A stretch of 5,282 bases of DNA. Origin: Deltaproteobacteria bacterium. Its GTDB lineage: Bacteria > Desulfobacterota > GWC2-55-46 > DRQE01. Positions 1 through 5,282 of the stretch are shown here, piece by piece. The stretch lies in the NCBI GenBank assembly GCA_011371515.1, contig DRQE01000190.1, positions 1-5,282 of the forward strand. Reading direction: 5' to 3'. Made by a program: the position numbers and the translations under genes. The notes under the pieces are model-generated. The model was not told the origin of the DNA, made no database searches, and saw only the letters and a list, made by a program, of their open reading frames with translations. Position 1 is the first letter of the stretch. Every line of letters starts with the position of its first letter.

Positions 1-999
1 CTTCTTAAAAGGATAGAAAAAGAGAAGGATGTTATAAGGTACAACGACCTTGCAATTCGTATAGTGGAAAAGGCACTTCACCTTATAGATGCAGGTGAAT
101 TCGACGAGCTATTTCCCGTGCTGAAGGTCTTCCTGAGACATGCCCTCACGAAAAGCCTTCCCGAAGAGATAAGAAAGAAGGCAAGGGAATGTCTTTTTCA
201 GCTTCTCAAGGAAGACACCATAAGATACCTCGTACTGAGAATAGGCAGACAGGACGAGCCCGAACGCACCACCATAGACCATCTTCTCGTAATGTGTGAG
301 GATCGCTCGGTGGATATAATGCTCGATGCCCTCGTGGATGCAGAGGATGCCTCGGTAAGGAGAAGGCTCTTTAATGTGCTCGTATATTTTGGAGACAGAA
401 TAAGAGAGAAGGTGGAAGCAAGGCTCAATGACCCCCGCTGGTTCGCAGTGCGTCAGATGGTTGCCCTTCTCGGGGCTTTAGGTGGAGAAGGCTCCCTTGA
501 TGCCCTTGAGCGTGCTTACATGCACGAGGACATAAGGGTAAAAAAAGAGGTGCTCAAAAGCCTTGCCCGCATACCATCGCCACGCTCATCGAGGCTGCTT
601 ATATCCACCATACACGATAAAGAGGCAGACAGAACCCTTAAGGCTCAGGCAATAATATCGCTCGCCATACTAAAAGACAAAGATGCGGTAGATATACTTG
701 GAGAGCTTGCCACAAAGAGAGAGACCTTTACAGACAATACAGACCTTAAGAAAGAGGCAATCAAAGCCCTTGGCATAATAGGAGACAGAAGGGCACTGCC
801 CTATCTTGAGAAACTTGCCACAAGGAGGGTCTGGTTTCGCAGGGAGGCGAACGAAGAGCTCAAAAACCTCGCCATCCTTTCACTCGGCAAGATAGGTGGC
901 ACAGAGGCACTGGATATAGTTAAAAGGGTGTGCAACCAGTCTACAGGGCAGCTTTATGCCACCTGTAGGCGGGTGCTCGAAGGCAAGCAGGAAAGTTAG
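1..999 (+). CDS. HEAT-repeat domain protein, 3' part (5' end outside window)
   Basis: This is the C-terminal 332 residues of a larger protein. The frame is open from the first base, so the in-frame GTG at 64 is probably internal rather than the true start. From about window-frame residue 100 onward the protein is a run of about seven HEAT/PBS-lyase-type helical repeats of 30-38 residues. Each has a second helix of the type VRxxxVxxLGxxG, for example DPRWFAVRQMVALLGALG, KKEVLKSLARI and KKEAIKALGIIGDRRALPYL. The part before it is also helical and charged. No catalytic motif, signal peptide or membrane segment is visible. HEAT arrays form superhelical protein-binding scaffolds, so an adaptor role is likely, but the partner is unknown. 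The stop codon TAG lies 3 nt before the HD-GYP gene start, so the two are surely co-transcribed and may act together. Family is confident; function is not. Confidence 0.85.
   Translation, partial: LLKRIEKEKDVIRYNDLAIRIVEKALHLIDAGEFDELFPVLKVFLRHALTKSLPEEIRKKARECLFQLLKEDTIRYLVLRIGRQDEPERTTIDHLLVMCEDRSVDIMLDALVDAEDASVRRRLFNVLVYFGDRIREKVEARLNDPRWFAVRQMVALLGALGGEGSLDALERAYMHEDIRVKKEVLKSLARIPSPRSSRLLISTIHDKEADRTLKAQAIISLAILKDKDAVDILGELATKRETFTDNTDLKKEAIKALGIIGDRRALPYLEKLATRRVWFRREANEELKNLAILSLGKIGGTEALDIVKRVCNQSTGQLYATCRRVLEGKQES
989..995 (+). promoter_or_regulatory. Shine-Dalgarno site of the HD-GYP gene
   Basis: AGGAAAG lies 7 nt before the ATG at 1003 and inside the last codons of the upstream HEAT gene. 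It supports this start and implies translational coupling of the two genes. It is the only well-placed Shine-Dalgarno sequence in front of any gene start in the window. Confidence 0.7.
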
Positions 1000-1002
1000 T
1001 CC

Positions 1003-2334
1003 ATGAATAACGATGGGAGAGAATCTATTCTCAGAACCATAAACTCTTCTCTTCAGACGAGGAAGCTCTACCCGCCGAAGCATCCATCTGTCATAGGAAC
1101 CATAAGAAGGCTTCAGCAACAGCTTTCAGAGTTCTTCCGTACAAAAACAAAGCTCGTTGTTGCGATGGTCAACGATGAGCTGGTGTTCGATGATATACCG
1201 GTTGCTCGGGGAAGGGAAGATTATCCTGATCTGTTCACGCGTATGGAGAATAAAGAGATAGAGGCACTTATATTTGAGAAAGGGGTCTCCGAGAAAGAGC
1301 TTACCTCTTTCATAGATGTTATGCTCGACGACAGTATAAAAGGGGATAACCTCAAAAGGGAGTTTTCGAAAAGAGACATTACCCACATAACGGTAAGGTC
1401 TATAGGAAGCGGAAAGGGAGTATTCTTAAGGGTATACAACGATGCCATAGAGGTTGTAAAGGATACCATGAACGACATACGAATGGGTAAACTTCCGAGG
1501 GCAGAACCTGTAAAAAGGGTGGTTGGTGAGATGGCAGAGCTCGTGCTCTCAGACTCCAGTGTTATGATAGGGCTCACGATGATAAAGAATTACGACAACT
1601 ACCTCTACAACCATTCTGTCAATGTGAGTATAATAGGGCTTTCACTTGGAAGTTTCATGGGGCTTGAAAAAGAGGACTTGGAGGTGGTTGGCACCGCGGG
1701 GCTTCTTCACGACATAGGAAAGACAGGCATTACCGAGGATATAATCAAAAAACCCGGTAGCCTCAGCCATGAAGAGTGGGAGCAGGTAAAGCAGCATCCT
1801 GTCATAGGAGAGAGGATAATAAAGAGAATAAACGGCATGAAGGAGCTTGTTGCAAGGCTCGTGTACGAGCACCATGTAAGATATGACCGCACGGGTTATC
1901 CAGAAGTCAAGGGAGATGTTCATCCCTTGAGCATGATAGTAACCATTGCAGACTCCTACGATGCCCTCACCACGCTGCGCGTATATCAGAAACCCTACCA
2001 GCCAAGTGAGGCTGTAAAGATACTGAAGGGATTGAGCGGCAAACACTTCGACCCCCTGATGGTGGAAAGGTTCGCCGACATGCTCGGAGTATATCCTGTT
2101 GGCACACTCGTAAGGCTTTCCACCAACGAGGTGGGGGTGGTTATAAGGGCAAATCCTGTGGATGCAGAAAGGCCGGTGGTAAAGGTTGTGTACGATAAAG
2201 AGGGCAATCGCCTTACAGAGCCCTTTGAGCTTGACCTTGCCGCAAGCCCCGATGCTCCACAGATAGTGGGCTCAGCAGACCCCTGCGCAAGAGAATTCGA
2301 CCTTGGGGATTTCTTCACGAAAGAGGTGAGTTAG
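1003..2334 (+). CDS. HD-GYP domain cyclic-dinucleotide phosphodiesterase
   Basis: Predicted cytosolic 443-residue hydrolase of c-di-GMP or a related cyclic dinucleotide. HD-GYP core, residues about 175-360: H204 in NHSVNVS, H236-D237 and K240 in LLHDIGK, H265 in KQHP, H290-H291 and GYP (298-300) in EHHVRYDRTGYPE, D317 and D320 in IADSYDALTT, and KHFDP at 347-351. These match the metal ligands of the family. The usual HHxxxDGxGYP reads HHxxxDRxGYP here, while the GYP itself is intact. The residue four before H204 is Tyr, where the three-metal enzyme PmGH has Glu, so a two-metal centre is more likely. Residues 1 to about 150 form a separate N-terminal domain that includes LYPPKHPSV, with no receiver, PAS or membrane segment. 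Residues 361-443 look like a beta-rich tail (YPVGTLVRLSTNEVGVV). The ATG start has a good ribosome site. The gene follows the HEAT gene by 3 nt, and its stop overlaps that of the convergent HEAT gene. Substrate is unproven. Confidence 0.92.
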   Translation: MNNDGRESILRTINSSLQTRKLYPPKHPSVIGTIRRLQQQLSEFFRTKTKLVVAMVNDELVFDDIPVARGREDYPDLFTRMENKEIEALIFEKGVSEKELTSFIDVMLDDSIKGDNLKREFSKRDITHITVRSIGSGKGVFLRVYNDAIEVVKDTMNDIRMGKLPRAEPVKRVVGEMAELVLSDSSVMIGLTMIKNYDNYLYNHSVNVSIIGLSLGSFMGLEKEDLEVVGTAGLLHDIGKTGITEDIIKKPGSLSHEEWEQVKQHPVIGERIIKRINGMKELVARLVYEHHVRYDRTGYPEVKGDVHPLSMIVTIADSYDALTTLRVYQKPYQPSEAVKILKGLSGKHFDPLMVERFADMLGVYPVGTLVRLSTNEVGVVIRANPVDAERPVVKVVYDKEGNRLTEPFELDLAASPDAPQIVGSADPCAREFDLGDFFTKEVS

Positions 2335-2897
2335 CCCTCCATCATGCCAAGTGCCCTTATGGCAAGCTCTTTTACCGAAGGGCTACCTTTTACAGAGAAG
2401 TAGAGCATCGCCTGTTCTGCCTTTTTGTCTCCAAGGCGGGCAATAAGCCTTATGGCTCGCTCAATAACTCCTGTGTCTTGACTCTTCAGGGCATAAAGCA
2501 GTGGGCCTATGAGCTTTGGCTCTCTGAAGCCAGAGAGTGCGTCGAGGGTTACCCTCTTGACCACATCGCTTGTATCCTTGAGCATCTCCACAAGCTCTGG
2601 AAGTATCCTTCTATCGCCTATCTCTGCGAGCACCCTTACTGCGGTTGCCCGCACATCCTCGTCACTGTCTGATAGTGCCTTTGCCGCAAGCCTCATAACG
2701 CTTTCACCACGCAGCCTTGAGAGAGAATAGAGGGCACGAAGTTTGTCCAGCCTTGGAGCCCCACCTGTTATTATCTTCTCAAGCTCTGGCAGTCTTTCGC
2801 GTATCTCAAGGTTCTCCATAGCCTCTGCCGAGGCTTTTCTTATTTCCTCATTATCACTCTGGAGGGCTTTAAGCAGTATCTCTTTGCGTCTTTCCAT
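2331..2897 (-). CDS. small all-HEAT-repeat protein (six repeats)
   Basis: A 188-residue protein that divides almost exactly into six HEAT/PBS-lyase-like repeats of 30-32 residues: 1-30, 31-62, 63-94, 95-125, 126-156 and 157-188. Each repeat has a second helix of the kind VRATAVRVLAEIGD, VKRVTLDALSGF, ERAIRLIARLGDKKA or VKELAIRALGMM. There is no signal peptide, membrane segment or enzymatic motif, so it is probably a soluble binding scaffold with an unknown partner. It starts 12 nt after the trmFO stop and in the same reading frame, so the two are probably one transcription unit. No good Shine-Dalgarno is present: the nearest is GAGGA, 17 nt away inside trmFO, so translational coupling is likely. 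Its TAA shares bases with the TAG of the convergent HD-GYP gene. It could work with that enzyme or be a passive neighbour of trmFO; the sequence does not decide. Confidence 0.88.
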   Translation of the reverse strand: MERRKEILLKALQSDNEEIRKASAEAMENLEIRERLPELEKIITGGAPRLDKLRALYSLSRLRGESVMRLAAKALSDSDEDVRATAVRVLAEIGDRRILPELVEMLKDTSDVVKRVTLDALSGFREPKLIGPLLYALKSQDTGVIERAIRLIARLGDKKAEQAMLYFSVKGSPSVKELAIRALGMMEG

Positions 2898-2909
2898 AGT
2901 GGTTAAATA

Positions 2910-4214
2910 TCAAATCCTCGGTGGGGTTGCAAGGGTTTTCTCAAGCCAGAGTTTCATCTCTATTAGAGCCCTTTCGGCGCATTCCTTCTTTGGGGTGCGG
3001 CTTTCTTTTTTCAGTATGCCGAAGTTTGCGTTCATGGGCTGGAAGTCCTTTCTTTCAGGGCTTGTTATGTACCTAAGAAGGGCACCAACCATGGTGTCAG
3101 GCGGTGGAGAGAGGGGCTCAAGCCCTCTGGAAAGACGCCATGCGTTTATACCTGCCACTATGCCAGTGGCTGCGGACTCGCAGTAGCCCTCGACCCCTGT
3201 GAGCTGGCCTGCAAAGAGTATGAGAGGGTCCTTCTTAAGCTGCAATGTGGGTAGAAGAAGGCGGGGGGAGTTTATGAAACTGTTTCTGTGTATGCTCCCG
3301 AAGCGGGCAAACTTTATGTTTTTAAGCCCCGGAATTAGGCTGAAGACCCTTTTTTGTTCAGGATGTGTAAGCCTTGTCTGGAAGCCCACCATGTTGTAGA
3401 GTGTATCCTCTTGATTTTCTCTTCTGAGCTGTACTACTGCGTAAGGGGTCTTTCCAGTTCTGGGGTCTTTAAGGCCAACTGGCTTAAGTGGACCAAAGGC
3501 AAGGGTATCCATGCCCCTTCGAGCCATCTCTTCTATTGGCATGCAGCCCTCGAAGAAGGGGATATGCTCGAACTCTCTTAGGGGTGTCTTCTTGGCAGAG
3601 ACGAGCTCCTTTACAAAGTGCTCGTATTCAGCCCTGTTCATCGGACAATTTATGTAATCATCTCCACCCCTGCCGTAGCGCGAGGCTCGAAAGGCAATAG
3701 AAAGGTCTATAGAGTCTTTGTAGATTATAGGTGCTATGGCATCGTAGAAGTAGAGGTTCTCACTGCCCAGTAGCATCTGCAGGGCCTGTGAGAAGGGCTC
3801 ACTCGTAAGGGGACCTGTTGCAATGATAAGGGGTCTATTAGGCGGTATGTCTGTGCATTCCTCCCTTACTATCTCGACCCCTATTTTCTCGAGCATCTCT
3901 GTTACGAGCTGTGAGAACCTTACCCTGTCCACTGCGAGCGCCTTGCCAGCAGGCACACGGGTCCTTCTGGCAGCCTCTATAACCACAGAACCCATAAGCC
4001 ACATCTCTTCCTTCAATAGCCCTGATGCGTTCTCCACAGACTCTGACTTGAGCGAATTGCTGCACACAAGCTCTGCAAGGCCCTCAAGCCTGTGGGCAGG
4101 GCTGAATCTGGCGGGCTTCATCTCATATAGCCTTACCCTTCCGCCAAGCCGTCTTATGGTAAAGGCTGCCTCACAGCCTGCAAGCCCGCCACCTATTATG
4201 GTTATCCCTTCCAT
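2910..4214 (-). CDS. trmFO: TrmFO, folate- and FAD-dependent tRNA (uracil-54-C5)-methyltransferase
   Basis: Makes ribothymidine (m5U) at position 54 of the tRNA T-loop, with methylenetetrahydrofolate as carbon donor and FADH2/NAD(P)H as reductant. It is the alternative to SAM-dependent TrmA. The protein has 434 residues, the usual length for the family. Visible hallmarks are the FAD dinucleotide-binding loop [12 protein letters not shown] (6-17) followed by E31; the family signature around [10 protein letters not shown] with C51; [11 protein letters not shown] (187-197); [14 protein letters not shown] with C224; [14 protein letters not shown] (338-351), a conserved FAD-site segment; and [10 protein letters not shown] near residue 391. 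C51 and C224 correspond to the two cysteines described as catalytically important in the Thermus thermophilus enzyme (about C51 and C223), so the protein should be active. The ATG at 4214 places the FAD motif at the expected distance from the N-terminus. It is the first gene of a - strand unit with the small HEAT gene. Confidence 0.97.
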   Translation of the reverse strand: MEGITIIGGGLAGCEAAFTIRRLGGRVRLYEMKPARFSPAHRLEGLAELVCSNSLKSESVENASGLLKEEMWLMGSVVIEAARRTRVPAGKALAVDRVRFSQLVTEMLEKIGVEIVREECTDIPPNRPLIIATGPLTSEPFSQALQMLLGSENLYFYDAIAPIIYKDSIDLSIAFRASRYGRGGDDYINCPMNRAEYEHFVKELVSAKKTPLREFEHIPFFEGCMPIEEMARRGMDTLAFGPLKPVGLKDPRTGKTPYAVVQLRRENQEDTLYNMVGFQTRLTHPEQKRVFSLIPGLKNIKFARFGSIHRNSFINSPRLLLPTLQLKKDPLILFAGQLTGVEGYCESAATGIVAGINAWRLSRGLEPLSPPPDTMVGALLRYITSPERKDFQPMNANFGILKKESRTPKKECAERALIEMKLWLEKTLATPPRI

Positions 4215-4223
4215 GTTAAAGAT

Positions 4224-4253
4224 ATATTAACAGCCATCTATGGAGAGTATCAA
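4224..4253 (-). promoter_or_regulatory. candidate sigma-70-type promoter for trmFO
   Basis: Read on the - strand, TTGATA (4253-4248) is followed after 18 nt by TAATAT (4229-4224). Both boxes are close to the consensus. A transcript from here would begin near 4217, only about 3 nt before the trmFO ATG. No Shine-Dalgarno sequence precedes that ATG, which fits a leaderless or near-leaderless mRNA. The call rests on sequence match alone. Confidence 0.45.
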
Positions 4254-4272
4254 GCCCCTGCATGGATTTGTC

Positions 4273-4301
4273 TTGCAATCAGGACCTGTTTCGTATTAAA
4301 T
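4273..4301 (+). promoter_or_regulatory. weak candidate promoter for the TIM-barrel/sfsA unit
   Basis: TTGCAA (4273-4278) is followed after 17 nt by TTAAAT (4296-4301); each box matches four of six consensus positions. The surrounding stretch 4291-4310 is the most AT-rich piece of the 101-nt divergent intergenic region, whose position demands a promoter in this direction. Other -10 choices in the same AT-rich run (TATTAA at 4294, TATTTT at 4301) fit about as well, so the exact boxes are uncertain. No operator-like palindrome was seen. Confidence 0.25.
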
Positions 4302-4315
4302 ATTTTATTACTGTT

Positions 4316-5080
4316 ATGAAGCTACATGCCCATATACCATATCCTATACTGACCGAGCGTATGGATGACATAGTGGATGCATCCATAAACCCCGAGGTCT
4401 ACTTCGACAACCACTGTGTGGATACTGTGGACCTTGGGGTTGTGGCTGATATAAAGAGAAGGCTTGATGCCGCAGGGCTCAGCGTTACCATCCATGGACC
4501 CTACATGGACCTCTGTGCAGGGGCTGTAGACGAGAAGGTAAGAGAGGTTACAGTAGAGAGATACCTTAAGACCCTTGAGATAGCAGAGGTATTGAGGCCC
4601 TTAAGAATCGTGCTCCATGCAGGCTACGATGAAAAACGCTTTGATGGCGATGTGGCGCTCTGGCTATCCCAGAGCCTTAAAACATGGCAGAAGGTTGTGC
4701 CAGTTGCAGAAAGGGTGGGAACGGTAATAACCGTTGAGAATGTCTTTGAAGAAGAGCCAGCCCCGATAAGACGACTTGTGGAGAGTGTGAACTCTACTGG
4801 GTTCGGTGTTTGTGTGGACGCAGGGCATATGAATCTTTTCTCAAAGGTCGAGATGGATGAGTGGTTCCATAGCCTTGGAAGGTGGATAAAAGAGGTTCAC
4901 ATACACGACAACCACGGTGAGTACGACGAACACCTGCCAGTGGGCGAGGGCATAATAGACTTTCCAAGGTTCTTTACCCTCCTTGAAAAACACACCGATG
5001 GGGTTGTCTACACCCTTGAACAGCACAGCGAAGAGGCACTCAGAAGGGGGCTTCTCTCCGTCAGGCCTTATCTGGGATAG
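4316..5080 (+). CDS. TIM-barrel metalloprotein of the xylose isomerase/endonuclease IV (AP_endonuc_2) superfamily
   Basis: A 254-residue protein of the sugar-phosphate isomerase/epimerase type of TIM barrel. By motif comparison it carries a counterpart of every zinc ligand of E. coli endonuclease IV at the ends of successive strands: H60 (IHGPY), H101 (LHAGY), E141 (VENVF), D168 and H171 (VDAGHMN), H195 (VHIHDN), D204 and H206 in DEHLPVGEG, and E235 (LEQH). A bound divalent-metal centre is therefore expected. The superfamily includes isomerases, epimerases, AP endonucleases and a cobamide-processing enzyme, so the reaction cannot be named. It is shorter than typical endonuclease IV (about 280 residues). 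The ATG at 4316 was chosen over the in-frame ATG at 4262 because KLHAHIPYP fits the first barrel strand and the 18 extra codons fall in the AT-rich promoter region. No clear Shine-Dalgarno is present. sfsA follows after 11 nt, probably in the same operon. Confidence 0.85.
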   Translation: MKLHAHIPYPILTERMDDIVDASINPEVYFDNHCVDTVDLGVVADIKRRLDAAGLSVTIHGPYMDLCAGAVDEKVREVTVERYLKTLEIAEVLRPLRIVLHAGYDEKRFDGDVALWLSQSLKTWQKVVPVAERVGTVITVENVFEEEPAPIRRLVESVNSTGFGVCVDAGHMNLFSKVEMDEWFHSLGRWIKEVHIHDNHGEYDEHLPVGEGIIDFPRFFTLLEKHTDGVVYTLEQHSEEALRRGLLSVRPYLG

Positions 5081-5091
5081 TCTTTTCTACT

Positions 5092-5282
5092 ATGAAGCTT
5101 TCTCTTTTCAAAGACCTCGTAGAGGCCATCTTTATAGAGCGGTCTAACAGATTCGTCGTAGAGTGCAGGATAGGTGGCAGAAGAGCCCGTGCATATCTGC
5201 CCAACCCCGGCAGACTGTGGGAGCTGCTTCTTCCAGAGGTAACACTCCTTCTGGAGCCAGCCCGTAAGAGGGAAGGGCTACC
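5092..5282 (+). CDS. sfsA: SfsA family protein, N-terminal part (3' end outside window)
   Basis: The first 63 codons of an sfsA-like gene; the family is usually about 220-240 residues. The N-terminus fits the SfsA OB-fold domain: IERSNRFVVEC (15-25) corresponds to the R.NRF strand, and AYLPNPGRLWELLLP (34-48) to the conserved H.PN(T/P)GR(M/L).ELL segment. The usual His is Tyr here. E. coli SfsA was described as a DNA-binding factor affecting maltose genes. The C-terminal half of the family resembles restriction-endonuclease folds, but that half lies beyond the window, so its active-site residues cannot be checked. The gene begins 11 nt after the TIM-barrel stop, in a different frame, with no good Shine-Dalgarno (GGGA is 14 nt away), so translational coupling is likely. 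Family assignment rests on the N-terminal motifs only. Confidence 0.82.
   Translation, partial: MKLSLFKDLVEAIFIERSNRFVVECRIGGRRARAYLPNPGRLWELLLPEVTLLLEPARKREGL

Noticed and set aside
64..66. GTG at 64 as the start of the first HEAT gene
   Set aside because: The frame is open back to base 1 and encodes plausible helical protein (KRIEKEKDVIRYNDLAIRI), and no ribosome site precedes the GTG. The gene is more likely cut by the window edge.
1221..2318. Minus-strand open frames opposite the HD-GYP gene (for example 1221-1577, 1642-2046, 1995-2318)
   Set aside because: They are antisense to an HD-GYP gene with all motifs intact, and show low-complexity serine-rich or random composition with no family resemblance.
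2332..2385. Inverted repeat TAGCCCT (2332-2338) / AGGGCTA (2379-2385), with an inner TGCCA/TGGCA, as a terminator for the HD-GYP transcript
   Set aside because: The 40-nt loop is long, no U-run follows, and the sequence lies inside the HEAT repeats of the opposite strand, so chance is the simpler explanation.
2743..4230. Long + strand open frames opposite trmFO and the small HEAT gene (for example 2743-3186 and 3823-4230)
   Set aside because: They are antisense to clearly conserved proteins, are serine/leucine-rich as expected for shadow frames, and lack recognisable motifs.
4262..4315. Start of the TIM-barrel gene at the ATG at 4262
   Set aside because: The extra 18 residues do not resemble a barrel N-terminus, they overlay the AT-rich promoter region, and the GGAGAG at 4242 is too far away (14 nt).
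4316..5080. Naming the TIM barrel as endonuclease IV (nfo) or as cobamide enzyme CbiR
   Set aside because: The metal ligands are shared across the superfamily. The protein is shorter than endonuclease IV, and no cobalamin gene is nearby, so a specific name is not supported.
1..5282. tRNA, rRNA, CRISPR repeats, insertion-sequence ends, toxin-antitoxin or riboswitch structures
   Set aside because: I looked for these by eye on both strands and saw none. Apart from the divergent region 4215-4315, almost every base is within a coding sequence.

Overview
The window reads as ordinary bacterial chromosome of intermediate GC, densely coding on both strands. It is rich in ATA isoleucine codons and AGA/AGG arginine codons. 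A folate-dependent TrmFO, an HD-GYP phosphodiesterase of a type common in Nitrospirota and Desulfobacterota-like bacteria, and several HEAT-repeat proteins together suggest an anaerobic, possibly thermophilic lineage such as Nitrospirota. That placement is inferred from gene content and codon style only. No RNA gene, mobile element, CRISPR array or phage gene is visible.

Layout. (i) Positions 1-2334, + strand: the 3' part of a large HEAT-repeat protein, then an HD-GYP domain protein whose start codon lies 3 nt after the HEAT stop. They almost certainly share a transcript and look like a signalling pair of cyclic-dinucleotide hydrolase and helical scaffold. (ii) Positions 2331-4214, - strand: trmFO, which makes the m5U54 (ribothymidine) of tRNA, followed by a small protein made entirely of six HEAT repeats. 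Its stop codon overlaps the HD-GYP stop tail-to-tail. (iii) Positions 4215-4315: an AT-rich divergent intergenic region with candidate promoters in both directions. (iv) Positions 4316-5282, + strand: a TIM-barrel protein of the xylose isomerase/endonuclease IV superfamily with a full set of predicted metal ligands, then the first 63 codons of sfsA, cut by the window end.

The genes fall into two themes. One is nucleotide-second-messenger signalling linked to HEAT scaffolds. The other is nucleic-acid or sugar-related enzymes (TrmFO, the endonuclease IV-like barrel, SfsA). Nothing here is clearly a new defence or mobile system. The points most worth a second look are the HEAT/HD-GYP pair, the substituted HD-GYP motif, the metal-complete TIM barrel beside sfsA, and the near absence of Shine-Dalgarno sequences. 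At two gene junctions (HEAT/HD-GYP and trmFO/HEAT) the downstream gene is in the same frame as the upstream one, separated by a single stop codon.
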